Shown here: in pieces, positions 47,769 through 57,289 of the stretch
How the letters are laid out: each line of letters begins with the position of its first letter
Numbering within the stretch: position 1 is the stretch's first letter
Assembly: GCA_963377175.1 (NCBI GenBank)
Contig: CAUJNA010000181.1
Span: forward strand, 224,001 to 288,000
Length of the DNA stretch: 64,000 nt
Source: Effrenium voratum
Taxonomy: Eukaryota > Sar > Dinophyceae > Suessiales > Symbiodiniaceae
Direction: 5' to 3'
Made by a program: the position numbers and the translations under genes
The notes under the pieces: generated by a model
The model's input: the letters and a program-made list of their open reading frames with translations, nothing else
Told to the model about the DNA's origin: nothing
Database searches by the model: none

Positions 47769-48005
47769 CTTCCATTTGCTTAAGAATGAATACTTGTTAG
47801 TTTCCCTTGTGTTGAAGGGAATCTACCACTACTGGACATATTTTAGGGTTGATCAAAAGGTCCTTTAACGTGGGGACCACTATGGAAACACCAAACAAGA
47901 TGACTTGCACCCCTAAATGGGAAAAGTTTTGCATGGCTATTTTGGCGCCGGAATATTGACCAACCCCCAATTGTATTCTGGCCAGGAGGCTTATGCAAAT
48001 GGAAG
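47769..48005 (+). mobile_element. Small TIR element family R2, long copy
   Basis: Left end CTTCCATTTGCTTAAG, right end CTTATGCAAATGGAAG: almost perfect 16-base inverted repeats 237 bp apart. The interior GGGAATCTACCACTACTGGA is the family signature. Confidence 0.7.
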
Positions 48006-48200
48006 TCGATGAGCCCTGTGTTGCCCTCTTCTAGCACTCTTTTTTCGCAACCTGCTTACCGATCCACGACAACCAAATGACATCCAAAAGAGCCCCCTTC
48101 CAAGACCAGACGTCTCCTGGAAGGGTCAATGGGGAACACCAAGCCTCAAAACTGGCTCGTGAACCCTGCAAAACCCCCCCCCCCCCCCCCCCCCTGCCAT

Positions 48201-48286
48201 GGACAGCTAGAGTCCATTTTGCAACCATGCCTTAAAAATCCTAATACCCTAAAAGAAGGAGATTGCAAAATAGACTCCAGCTGTCC
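48201..48286. mobile_element. 86-bp hairpin element with 24-bp inverted repeats
   Basis: The left arm starts GGACAGCTAGAGTCCATTTT and the right arm is its reverse complement at 22 of 24 positions (GGACAGCTGGAGTC type). The loop is about 38 bases. A run of about 20 C precedes it and a C-rich run follows. The small size and long arms suggest a MITE or a hairpin RNA precursor. Confidence 0.65.
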
Positions 48287-48894
48287 ACCAATCCCCCCCC
48301 ACTGTTGTCCACCAGCAGACACATTACTTGCAATCGACCCTGTGGAATTTCGGTTTTTGGGCGGCACAACCAAATGGTCGCTCCGAGCCTCCAAATGCCA
48401 AGCGCAGCAAATCGGATTCAGCCACATTTCTCCGTGCCCGGATGGCAAAGAAAAAAGCGGCCCTCGCCATGCATTTGTCTCTTTGTGTTTTGCTTTCTTT
48501 TTTTTGGGGGGGGAGACCTCAAAAGCTTCCAGTGGCTTAAGAAGAAGTTCTAACTTCCCCGGGTTTATCATGGAATCTATTTGAAACAGATTCCACATAT
48601 CTTATCCGCTGGCCAACAGAAGAAAGTGGTGGCGGGTTTTCCTGCCGGTTTCCAAAGCACAGGCGTCAATCACATCTTGCCTGGCGTCAGGCTACGTTGA
48701 GGCATCCAAATCCAATTGCGCACTTCGGAATTTGTAGGAGGACCCTACCAATCGAAGGAATCAGCACTTCCATTTGCTGAAATGAGTATATTTGTTGTTC
48801 TTTTCCCCTGGTTTTCGACTGGAATCGATTTCACGACTGGAAATAGGTCGATTTCATGTCTCTGGCCCAAGCAAATGGACCGACTGGGGACCGA

Positions 48895-49045
48895 CCGGGG
48901 CGCGGACGAGTGAGGCGCTCTTGTGCTCCTTCGGCGTGAGCCGCTTGGGGAACTTCTTCTTCGCCGTGCGCGTCTTCTGGCAGGCGAGGGCAGAGAGCGG
49001 ATCCGGGGCGTTTTCGACGAGGGTCCGCGGCTTTTGGGGATCCCC
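48895..49045 (-). CDS. Exon-like island, Lys-rich, strand uncertain
   Basis: The minus frame reads DPQKPRTLVENAPDPLSALA, CQKTRTAKKKFPKRLTPKEH and KSASLVRAPVGP. Nearly every third position is C or G (for example AAGAAGAAGTTCCCCAAGCG), as in dinoflagellate genes. The plus frame is also open but gives a Phe/Ser/Gly-rich sequence. No family recognised. Confidence 0.4.
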
Positions 49046-49056
49046 AGCTGAATGAT

Positions 49057-49145
49057 CTAGCTCCGCCAGTGCCCTTTTACCCTTTTTGGGGGAGGGGAAC
49101 CCTAAAATAGACTACAGAAGAAAGGTACTCTACTGGAGGACCTAG
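49057..49145 (+). mobile_element. Small TIR element family R1, copy 4 (89 bp)
   Basis: Left end CTAGCTCCGCCAGTG, right end CTACTGGAGGACCTAG; interior CCCTAAAATAGACTACAGAA. Internally shorter than copy 1. Confidence 0.7.
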
Positions 49146-49226
49146 TTCTGGAATTGGGGGAGGGGGGTGACCCCTGGAGATCTCCATTGATGGTTCCGTT
49201 TCCTTTGTAAGGGGAAGACTAGATAA

Positions 49227-49391
49227 CTGGAATTGGGGACCCCCCACCCCCCTCCCCCTTATGGTAGGAGGGATTCTTTTGGAAAAATTGGAACCAACCC
49301 TCGGTTGGTGAGAAGGCTCCTGTGCGAGGGGCTTCCTGATTCCTTGTCTGGGGATTATTCTAGGGGTACCTTCCATTTCCATTCTTTCCAG
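49227..49391 (+). mobile_element. Dispersed repeat family R3, copy 2
   Basis: 165 bp, matching 39310-39470 from CTGGAATTGGGGACCCCCCA to CATTCTTTCCAG. A fragment of the same family start lies just upstream at about 49147. Confidence 0.65.
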
Positions 49392-49677
49392 GGATCCGAA
49401 TCTTTTCAGGAAACCATCAAAAATCCAGGGGAAACAGATCCGGTTTTGAAATAAATGATGGTTGAAAAGGTTGGGAAGTCAACCTTTAGTCTTGTAGCTG
49501 GTTAGCAGTACCCTATGGATCCCCTCAAGGAAAGACCACAGGCCATGGAGCATAGGCGTCCCTCTTTTGACACACTGGGCGTTGTTCATAGGTGTGTCGT
49601 TCTTGGAGGCTCGGTAGCTACCCCTTTTGAGGGTTGCCTTGAAGGGCCACCCCGTTTTTTTGCCCCCCCCCCCCCCC

Positions 49678-49971
49678 TGTGTTGCTTTTTGTTGCACATT
49701 GACCTATTCACACACTCCGCTGACATGATGGCTCAAGGCCCTTCAAGTCATTTGTACAGTCATTGGACTCATGGTACAGTGATAAAAAGGCTTGCAGACC
49801 GCTTCACAGGATTCACAGTCAACACAAGCCACCAGGGACAATCCATCCTCCAATCCTCCATATTGGCATATTGGACTCTCTCCGGAATAGATCCAGGGAC
49901 CAAATCAACGACCTCTACTACCACAGGGTACCAGTTCCCTTCTGGGATAGGCACACCGGCAGTGGGCCTCA
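49678..49971 (+). repeat. 5' LTR of copia copy 2
   Basis: Starts TGTGTTGC after a run of about 16 C and ends GTGGGCCTCA. The second half (CACCAGGGACAATCCATCCT onward) is close to the copy 1 LTRs. The first half is diverged; the SL-like spot is reduced to GATGGCTCAAGG near 49730. Confidence 0.75.
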
Positions 49972-49976
49972 ATGTG

Positions 49977-49991
49977 TGGTAGCGGAGCGGG
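49977..49991 (+). promoter_or_regulatory. Primer binding site, initiator tRNA-Met type (copy 2)
   Basis: TGGTAGCGGAGCGGG, five bases after the LTR end, identical to copy 1. Confidence 0.7.
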
Positions 49992-50013
49992 TTTTCCGCA
50001 GATCCAAGGGAAG

Positions 50014-50741
50014 ATGTCATCCGATGGAGAAGGCTTCATGGAAGCCTATTCAAGCATGGCCAAACCATCAGGCTATACGGAATTGATCGATGGCCGCCAA
50101 GCAGCCGCCATCGTACGACGGAAAAGTCAGCTGGTTTAGGAATGAAGAACTCGTGGACGACTGGGTGACAATCACTACGGTGGAAGCACGCAAGAGAGGA
50201 CCTCTGCTCAAAAGCAGACTCACAGGAGATGCCTATATGTACAAGGCAGTCCTCCAAAATGACCTTTTGCAAGATCCTGATGAAGGAGTCAACTATTTCA
50301 AGAACACGCTGAAGAAGTACTTTTTGAAAGGTGCGACCAACGTGTATCTGTACAGGCAGGCTCCTCAGTTTCTTCAATCATAGAAGGCAGAACCAAGAGT
50401 TCCTCATTTTTACCTCAAAATTCGAAATCCTTCTCATGAGATTGAAGGCAGCATGGATGAACTTGATGCCCGTTTTCACGGCACAGTCCCACTCATTTCG
50501 ACAGTCCGTACAGGACGCAAATGCAAGAACAATTGCTCGACATCAGCAAGCAGCTGGTACTCGAGTACCGCCTCCAGTCCTGCTCGATAAGGGTGATCCA
50601 ACAGTCCTCAGACAGTATATCACGGGAATGCAGGACAGACAGCGGGACGCATTTCCCTTCGGGGATAATCTCATTGCGCAGTTTTTCAAAGTGAATTGTC
50701 AGATCAGCAGAGAGAAAGACTTACCAGCGCAATGTCACTGA
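50014..50741 (+). pseudogene. Copia Gag, N-terminal two-thirds, frameshifted (copy 2)
   Basis: Homologous to the copy 1 Gag from MSSDGEGF onward. Three lesions break the frame: a small deletion around 50075-50090, an insertion of about 16 bases near 50350 (CTGTACAGGCAGGCTC), and a small deletion near 50690. Pieces in separate frames cover KQPPSYDGKVSWF, FLIFTSKFEILLMRLKAAW and DDP/GDPTVLRQYI. The C-terminal Gag continues in the frame 50696-53881. Confidence 0.75.
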
Positions 50742-53700
50742 GAACCATTTCACTAGAGAACTACTCCTATGAGATGCTGAAGACGCATTACCATGAACTC
50801 TTCATCACGACCAGGACATCCATTCAAGATCCATCCATCCGACCTCAAGGAGGCAACCGAAGCAATACATTCTTCATCATCGAACAAGGTGAATACGAAG
50901 GAGAAGAAGGCTTTTGGGTTGAGGCTGAAGAAGGACTTGAAGGATTCATGTCAAACAACGATGAAGAGACATTCTGGGTCCTCGGGGAGAACGATGCGTT
51001 CATAGCAAGAAAAGTGTCAGGGCGGAATTTCAGGTTCAAGAAGAGAAAAGGAAAAGGAAAATCGGGAAACAAAAAGGGCAGTCACCAACGAGGTGGCTTT
51101 AAACCCTATAGAAAAAGCGGTTCTGGCGGGAAGGCCAATATGGCCAATGAAAACTATGATCCCTACGACCAGGCATATTGGGGAAAAGGCAAAGGAAAGA
51201 AGGGAAAGAAAGGAACAGCAAAATTCCAATATCCCTATGATGGAAACAAGGGTTATCCACCCTATGAGAATGGCAAAGGAAAAGGCGGACATGACAAAGG
51301 AAAATCCAAGACGTTCGCAGCCATCGCAGAGAAGACGGAAGAGCAGCCCGCCATCCAGCAGACTGCACCATCCACAGAGCCTACCTATGCCGGTTGGACA
51401 GACCAAGATTGGGATCAATCCTGGACATGGAAAGAACAAGGCTGGTACTCATGCTATGAGACATCCAGCACAGGACAAGCGCTAATGGCATTCCATGACG
51501 CATATGAGCATCATGAGAAAGAGGCCATCCACGGGAAGCTGATCCAATCAGATGCAGTTTCAGAACACAATTTGTCCGTCACAACAAATCACAGCCTTTT
51601 GGCAACAAAGCTGATGGCGCCTGTCATCAACCCTCAGCACAATCCGACCTATGCGATCCTGGACAATGGATGTACCAGATCCATGGGCAGCTGGCATGCA
51701 ATCCAGCGTTTTACTCAGGCCATCGAACCCATGAAGGACATCATCTCCTATCAGTACATCCCGGCCGAGACCAAGTTCACTTTTGCAAACGGAGAGACCG
51801 CCAGGGTAAATTGGACCCTGCATCTTCGATATCACACAACTCCTCCATGCAGTACCAACATCGACGTCCTTGAACAAGGAACTGTACCGATCCTCCTCAG
51901 CATCAGTCAGATGCGGAACCTCTACATGACCATCGAGCACACACCTCAATGTGACAAGATCACATGCAAGGCTTTTGGCATGAACCGTCAAGCAGTTCCA
52001 GTATCCGGTACAGGACATGCACTCGTCGATCTCGCTGGAGTTGCAAGAGTGAAGGCACATGGAGAAATTGCTCACAAGGGCCTCACCAACTACGTCTACG
52101 ATGATGACAACAGCATCAAGTTTCCCTCCGGGGATCTCTCCAAGAGTGAAACTGTTTGTGCAGCAAAATCATCCGAGACGAAGGAGGACCTAGCAACTCC
52201 TAAAATCATTGGGTCTCAAAAGCAGGACCATTGGATCCTTGACAAGAAGAACAAGCAGCTCATCCGTGTGCACATCACGCCTCGCAAGGCGCTGTTCACA
52301 CCAAATGGAGCCAAGGAATGTCCAATCAATCCTGATAACATCAGCCGAGAGCGTACTACGGAAATCATTGATGCATCCGAAGGTGGAGATCCAGACATCC
52401 TAGAAGACAATTGGAGACTTACATCCCAGGCAAACAAACCGATGATTAACCTGTGGATAGGTAAGACCATTTTCACCTTCGCGGACAATTCGCTTAAGGA
52501 CGAAGAAGCAGGTTCAGGATCGGCAGCAGACAGGATCATCGACAAGAAGGGCCGGTCGACCATTGAGCCAGATCCTTTCGCACCATCCTCAGAAGAACCA
52601 ACGACGCTTCCGCTTGCACTAGGCAGAATCCACAAGCGATTGTCAAATCCCGAAGAGTTGAAGAAGCTCCACCTCCAGCATCATCACATGACAACAGATC
52701 AATTTCGATTTAGAACTCGCTCACTTCATTTGCCGAAATCAACATTCGATCTATTTGACAAAATCCGAAGTGAATGTGAAGTTTGCCAAGCGGCAAAACA
52801 TGCACCATCACGAAGCAAGACGAGTGGACTTCGAGCGGACACCTTTGGTGACATGACATTCATTGATCACTGTCAAGTTCCTCTTGGAACAGGAGAACAC
52901 ATCATTGTTTTTGCCATCCTGGATGGAGCAACAACATTGCTCACTGCAGAGGCAGTGACAACTACGCAAGAAGTCGAGAACATCACTGTCCTCAGGAACT
53001 ATTTTGACCAGTACCACTCGCAGCCCAAATCAGTTGTCGCAGGTCAAGTCTTCATGACAGAGACATGGGAACATTTCTATCAGTCCCTTGACATCACACC
53101 GATATCCTTGGGACCGAACACACCATGGCCAAATCGAGCTGAAGCTGCAGTTCGACTCCTGAAGGCGCAACTCAAGATCATGCTAAGTTCCATCAAGGCA
53201 GGCACAGCACCTGCAACACTGAAGAAAGTGGCATATAGACAGCTGGTGAAGGCAGCTGCAACTGTCAGGAATCAGACTGTTACCTACGCGGGTGTAACAC
53301 CATTGGAGCTCGCATTCGGACGACGACCAGCAGATCTCATCCAACTCGATGTCGCAACACCAACTCAGCTGACGATTGACAGGAATGAGGAGGAGATGAC
53401 AGCCATCCAGATCAAGCAGCTGTCCAAGCAAGCATTCCAAGAAGCACGTCAATCCGAAGACATCCGACGAGACCTTGCTCAAGATCTCCGAATGAGTTCC
53501 AAGCCTCTTCAGGTGAAGGACAAGGTATTTTACTGGCAGGAAGACAAATCCAAGATCAGTTCCGATGGAAGCAAGGGAGGAATATGGCTAAAAGTAAAGG
53601 TCATTTCCATTCAAGGAGCAATGGTAGGACTTGATCTTGGGACTCGACTCATCAAGTTTAACATGACGAAGGTCAGAAAGGATGAAACCATCCCTCCGGG

Positions 53701-53881
53701 GAAACCTGGAATTGATCTTCTATCGCCAGAAGAGAACCCTTGCAGAAGGAGCAACCCGGCTCCTCTGCCGACACCAAGAAGAAGGAGTCAACCGCACCAG
53801 CTCCTAAGCCAAAATCCTCAGTGCCATTACGCATCGCGGGAAAAACAACTCCCAAGCCTGCAGCACCTCATCCGGCAGTGA
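50696..53881 (+). CDS. Copia Gag C-terminus, protease and integrase (copy 2)
   Basis: A 1,061-residue frame. The Gag tail includes a Gly/Lys/Tyr-rich stretch (GKGKGKKGKKGTAKFQYPYD) deleted in copy 1. Protease-like: TYAILDNGCTRSMGSW at about residue 325; copia proteases normally have DSG or DTG here, so DNG may be impaired. Integrase: HHHMTTDQF, CEVCQAAKHA, DMTFIDHCQV, then VVAGQVFMTETW where copy 1 has VVADQAF: the second catalytic Asp is Gly (GAT to GGT, 53042-53044). Glu in TPWPNRAEAAVRLLK is kept. The frame runs out after DLLSPEEN at a frameshift; the next domain continues at 53740. Confidence 0.88.
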   Translation: MSDQQRERLTSAMSLRTISLENYSYEMLKTHYHELFITTRTSIQDPSIRPQGGNRSNTFFIIEQGEYEGEEGFWVEAEEGLEGFMSNNDEETFWVLGENDAFIARKVSGRNFRFKKRKGKGKSGNKKGSHQRGGFKPYRKSGSGGKANMANENYDPYDQAYWGKGKGKKGKKGTAKFQYPYDGNKGYPPYENGKGKGGHDKGKSKTFAAIAEKTEEQPAIQQTAPSTEPTYAGWTDQDWDQSWTWKEQGWYSCYETSSTGQALMAFHDAYEHHEKEAIHGKLIQSDAVSEHNLSVTTNHSLLATKLMAPVINPQHNPTYAILDNGCTRSMGSWHAIQRFTQAIEPMKDIISYQYIPAETKFTFANGETARVNWTLHLRYHTTPPCSTNIDVLEQGTVPILLSISQMRNLYMTIEHTPQCDKITCKAFGMNRQAVPVSGTGHALVDLAGVARVKAHGEIAHKGLTNYVYDDDNSIKFPSGDLSKSETVCAAKSSETKEDLATPKIIGSQKQDHWILDKKNKQLIRVHITPRKALFTPNGAKECPINPDNISRERTTEIIDASEGGDPDILEDNWRLTSQANKPMINLWIGKTIFTFADNSLKDEEAGSGSAADRIIDKKGRSTIEPDPFAPSSEEPTTLPLALGRIHKRLSNPEELKKLHLQHHHMTTDQFRFRTRSLHLPKSTFDLFDKIRSECEVCQAAKHAPSRSKTSGLRADTFGDMTFIDHCQVPLGTGEHIIVFAILDGATTLLTAEAVTTTQEVENITVLRNYFDQYHSQPKSVVAGQVFMTETWEHFYQSLDITPISLGPNTPWPNRAEAAVRLLKAQLKIMLSSIKAGTAPATLKKVAYRQLVKAAATVRNQTVTYAGVTPLELAFGRRPADLIQLDVATPTQLTIDRNEEEMTAIQIKQLSKQAFQEARQSEDIRRDLAQDLRMSSKPLQVKDKVFYWQEDKSKISSDGSKGGIWLKVKVISIQGAMVGLDLGTRLIKFNMTKVRKDETIPPGKPGIDLLSPEENPCRRSNPAPLPTPRRRSQPHQLLSQNPQCHYASREKQLPSLQHLIRQ

Positions 53882-54627
53882 ACATGTTCGTCGAGGACCT
53901 CACATCCGTTCCTGAACAAGCACATTGGAATTGTGCACATAAAGGACAGATCCACGTTCTCGAGATCTTTGCAGGAAGTGCCAGATTCAGTCAATGCTGC
54001 GCACTATCAGGTCTAAAGGTTGGGACTCCCGTAGACATCCGCACCGGATTCGACGTAATGACATCCAAGGGACAACACATGGTCATGGAGATCATCAAGG
54101 AGCAAGCACCTGATGTAATCCTCATGGCACCGGTCTGTGGACCATGGTCAAATATGCAGAACATCCAACAAGACCAACAAAGAGTCTGGGAGAAGCGGAA
54201 ACGCTATCTTCCCATGGTTGAGTTTGTGGCATCCATTGCGCGACATCAGCTGAAGCACGGAAGATATTTCATGATTGAAAATCCTCAAACATCCAAGATA
54301 TGGTATCTGAATTGTATGCAACAACTGTTTTCAGATCCATCCGTGACCTGGGGAGATTTCCATTTCTGTGCATACGGACTGAAGGATCCTGAATCCGGGC
54401 TCAGAAGTCTCAAGCCCACAAGCTTGATGCACTGTTCACCTCTCGAGGTAATGAGACCGATCTTCAGAAGGTGTAAAAATTCCACCAGCTCAGTCAAGCA
54501 TGAACATCAACCCCTCGAGGGAAATGCTGGCACTTTCGGAAGCAGAACCAAACTGGCACAGGTGTATCCTTACCAGTTCTGTCAGGATCTCGCGCACATC
54601 CTCCTACGACACTTGAAGGTGAAATGA
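53740..54627 (+). CDS. Copia methyltransferase-like domain, intact (copy 2)
   Basis: A 295-residue frame holding the complete domain. Motif I-like QIHVLEIFAGSARFSQCCAL (about residue 65), acidic end of strand 2 VGTPVDIRTGFD, motif IV-like APDVILMAPVCGPWSNMQ with Cys, and motif VI-like RYFMIENPQTSKIWYL. C5 cytosine methyltransferases have FxGxG, PPCQ/PC and ENV at these places. The variants PVC and ENP are unusual but are shared with the YR element. A TGA at 54625-54627 replaces a sense codon (copy 1 reads VKPLDNEV), so the C-terminal part of pol is cut off. It sits between integrase and RT, where ordinary copia elements have no enzyme. Confidence 0.72.
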   Translation: MQKEQPGSSADTKKKESTAPAPKPKSSVPLRIAGKTTPKPAAPHPAVNMFVEDLTSVPEQAHWNCAHKGQIHVLEIFAGSARFSQCCALSGLKVGTPVDIRTGFDVMTSKGQHMVMEIIKEQAPDVILMAPVCGPWSNMQNIQQDQQRVWEKRKRYLPMVEFVASIARHQLKHGRYFMIENPQTSKIWYLNCMQQLFSDPSVTWGDFHFCAYGLKDPESGLRSLKPTSLMHCSPLEVMRPIFRRCKNSTSSVKHEHQPLEGNAGTFGSRTKLAQVYPYQFCQDLAHILLRHLKVK

Positions 54628-54639
54628 CTTGACAACGAG

Positions 54640-55236
54640 GTGTACCTCGAGGAGGGCCTTTTCGAACCATTCACCATCAAGCAGGCTGACATCCTGAGAA
54701 AGGAGATGGAAGCCATTGACAAGGAGTTCAACATGACTAGCAGCAGTCTTGCGGTCAGAATTCAGGACCTCCCGTTCAACAAGGACGTTCAACCATTGGT
54801 CATCCAAGACCCGCTAGTCCAGAAGTTTCAGAAGACGATGAAGCAGTACCCACCGGGGACTGAAATCGATATCTTCAAACAAGACCCTAATGACTGGCGA
54901 TGTCAGAACATGTGGAATGGTTGCAAGAAGTTGAGACAATTGTGCATCTCATCCACTCAGTACGATGCATGCACAGCATTCGTCCACACCATCGGCATCA
55001 CCATGCCAATTACGTCACCTCCGGACGATGCGATCATATCTTTTTGGCAGCCTGATCAGCTGAACAGGATTTGGGTCTTGCCTGCATCCAAATGCAATTG
55101 GGAGAATTATGATCCGAGGACGGCACACTGTGATGTTTTCATCCGTTCATCAGTCGTTCTCGGATGCGCCGGCCATCAGGCCAATGCCCATCGAGACAGA
55201 TCCATCGGATCCCACGGATGCACCTCAACAACCTGA
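54640..55236 (+). CDS. Copia pol fragment after the methyltransferase-like domain (copy 2)
   Basis: A 198-residue frame matching copy 1 (FEPFTIKQADILRKEMEAID, PPDDAIISFWQPDQLNRIW). It runs without the poly-T frameshift seen in copy 1, so it shows the ancestral junction KQDPNDWRCQNMWNGCKK. No recognised fold. It ends at a frameshift near 55120. Confidence 0.5.
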   Translation: MYLEEGLFEPFTIKQADILRKEMEAIDKEFNMTSSSLAVRIQDLPFNKDVQPLVIQDPLVQKFQKTMKQYPPGTEIDIFKQDPNDWRCQNMWNGCKKLRQLCISSTQYDACTAFVHTIGITMPITSPPDDAIISFWQPDQLNRIWVLPASKCNWENYDPRTAHCDVFIRSSVVLGCAGHQANAHRDRSIGSHGCTSTT

Positions 55237-55344
55237 CACACAGCTGCCACCTGATCAACCGGACCATCCCATGCCTGATCCAAGACCTCCAACTCCACCG
55301 GACAAGAACATGTCAGATCCTCCTCCGGATCCTCCACATCAGCC

Positions 55345-55884
55345 GTGGATCCACCGCTGCCGCCACACGACAAACCTGGCGGAGGAGATGCAGCGCTTAA
55401 ACGGCAAAAACAGTCCATTTCATCCTCAAGCGGACTCAATCGACTGGGGGGTGATGTCTCTTTGCCGTCACAGTCGCAATCATCTCAGCCAATTCTTCCG
55501 ACTGTCGTGGTACCTTCACCACCTGCGATTCTAACAAATCCTGAAGCAGAAGACCATGATGAAGATCTTGAATTGCCAACACTTGAGCAAGAAGAAACGA
55601 CTGGCAGTCCATCCAAGAAGCAGAAGACGTGGAAGAAGAAGAAGAAGAAGCCAGATGACAATGATGAGTCACCTGAGCATTCTCCTAGAAATGAACCTGC
55701 ATCTTCATCCAATTACAATCCGAACAATCCAGCAAACTTGCCGGTACAATATGAAAGTGAGGAAGAACTGATCCCTCATGTTCCAACCTCATCCGGCACT
55801 GGAAGTTCAGAGAGAACCATGAGATATACTGGCCAGGAAGATGGAGAATCAGACGACTCTCACAAAATCCAGATCTTACGATGA
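55345..55884 (+). CDS. Copia pol linker before RT (copy 2)
   Basis: A 179-residue low-complexity frame (KRQKQSISSSSGLNRLGGDV, KKQKTWKKKKKKPDDNDESP) matching 26561-27529 of copy 1. The overlapping frame 55109-55534 carries the upstream Pro/Asp-rich part. Confidence 0.5.
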   Translation: MDPPLPPHDKPGGGDAALKRQKQSISSSSGLNRLGGDVSLPSQSQSSQPILPTVVVPSPPAILTNPEAEDHDEDLELPTLEQEETTGSPSKKQKTWKKKKKKPDDNDESPEHSPRNEPASSSNYNPNNPANLPVQYESEEELIPHVPTSSGTGSSERTMRYTGQEDGESDDSHKIQILR

Positions 55885-56773
55885 TCACCAAGCTGATCTC
55901 GTTCTTGATGAAGCACATTGGTCACTCATGACAGCTGAGCAGAAGATCTGTGCGAACACTGGATCCTTTACGGTTCCGAGAGATATTGAAGGCAACCCTG
56001 TCCTTCTTGGACGTGTGAAAGGGACCTTCAACCCATCGCCCCGATGCGGATTCTCTCATCAGAAATACACAGATCAGAATCATGTGGACCAGTTATGCAA
56101 GAACATGACCGACGATGACCGTGCGCTCTTAGTCTTGTACTCATCCAAGCAAGAATCCTTGAAGGCATCACTCATTGGCAAGAAGCGGAAGGAAGCGACA
56201 GCCACTGAAATAAAGGCTTATCAAAAGCAATTCCTTGAAGCTAAGCAGCTTGAGTGCAAATCTTGGCTTGATATCGAAGTGTTCGACTTGGTCGACGCAC
56301 GCAAGATTCAGGTCAGGAACTGGGTCACTGGTCGCTGGGTCCTTACCCTAAAGCGAGACAAGGATGGTAACTTCCTGAAGACCAAGGCCCGCTGGGTCCT
56401 CCGGGGCTTCCAAGACAAGCAGAAGAATGATCAGCAGACAGATAGTCCTGCTGCATCCAGGAGTGGCTTCCGCCTTGCAATCCAAGCAGCCGCAAATAAG
56501 GGTTGGGATATATTTCACATGGATTTGAAGACAGCATTCCTCCAAGGCGAAGCATACAATCAGACTCGTGACATCATTTGTCAGATCCCTGCTGAAATGG
56601 GATACCCACCACACATTGGAGCGCGCATGAAGAAGCCTGCCTACATGACGCACCCCGCAGATGGTGGAACATCCTTGATTCGGCACTCCGTTCTTACGGA
56701 CTGGTGCCCAACAGGGCAGACCGTTGTACATATGTATACTACGGCAAGCAGCTTCCGAAGCCCGCATTGGTGA
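55841..56773 (+). CDS. Copia RT N-terminal part (copy 2)
   Basis: A 310-residue frame with DLVLDEAHWSLMTAEQKICA, then the copia RT start (GRWVLTLKRDKDGNFLKTKA) and motif A (FHMDLKTAFLQGEAYNQTRD). It diverges after GARMKKPAYM because GGGCTGA of the YGLNDAP motif is deleted near 56644, shifting the frame. Confidence 0.85.
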   Translation: MENQTTLTKSRSYDDHQADLVLDEAHWSLMTAEQKICANTGSFTVPRDIEGNPVLLGRVKGTFNPSPRCGFSHQKYTDQNHVDQLCKNMTDDDRALLVLYSSKQESLKASLIGKKRKEATATEIKAYQKQFLEAKQLECKSWLDIEVFDLVDARKIQVRNWVTGRWVLTLKRDKDGNFLKTKARWVLRGFQDKQKNDQQTDSPAASRSGFRLAIQAAANKGWDIFHMDLKTAFLQGEAYNQTRDIICQIPAEMGYPPHIGARMKKPAYMTHPADGGTSLIRHSVLTDWCPTGQTVVHMYTTASSFRSPHW

Positions 56774-57234
56774 GTGAAAAGAAGTCATCCAATACTTTCG
56801 ATCTCGAAGGAGCAGTTGATTACCTTATGAATTCTGTTTCCGGTAACAATGGCAAGAATCGACAAGTTCATGGAGCACTTTCTCTTCATGTTGATGATCT
56901 TCTTAGGACGGGTGATGATGTGTTCGAGAAGGAAATCATGGGACGACTTCGCAAAGATTTTCAAGTTGGTTCCGAAGACAAAAATGATTGCCTCTTCGTA
57001 GGACAACGCATCCAGTGGAAGCAAGACGACAAGCATGGCTGGCACATCAATGTCCATCAGAACGTTGCCATTGACGAACTTCAGGAGATCACTTTTGACA
57101 AGTACCTGAAGGACGACACTCCTCTTACTCCACAAATGCATAGGTCAGATCAATTGGTTTCAACCGCGAACGCAGTTCCACATTGGTTATCAATTCTCCA
57201 GGTGTGCATCCAAGGCATCATCACCGACCATTGA
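56704..57234 (+). CDS. Copia RT C-terminal part (copy 2)
   Basis: A 176-residue frame. LHVDDLLRTGDDVFEKEIMG holds the catalytic Asp pair. It continues as in copy 1 to TPLTPQMHR, then loses the YRSVLGQINWL segment to a small deletion and frameshift. Confidence 0.83.
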   Translation: MPNRADRCTYVYYGKQLPKPALVSEKKSSNTFDLEGAVDYLMNSVSGNNGKNRQVHGALSLHVDDLLRTGDDVFEKEIMGRLRKDFQVGSEDKNDCLFVGQRIQWKQDDKHGWHINVHQNVAIDELQEITFDKYLKDDTPLTPQMHRSDQLVSTANAVPHWLSILQVCIQGIITDH

Positions 57235-57289
57235 GGACGTTCGCGCCATTAATAACACAGTCAGAACCATCAAAAGCATTCCGCTTAGT

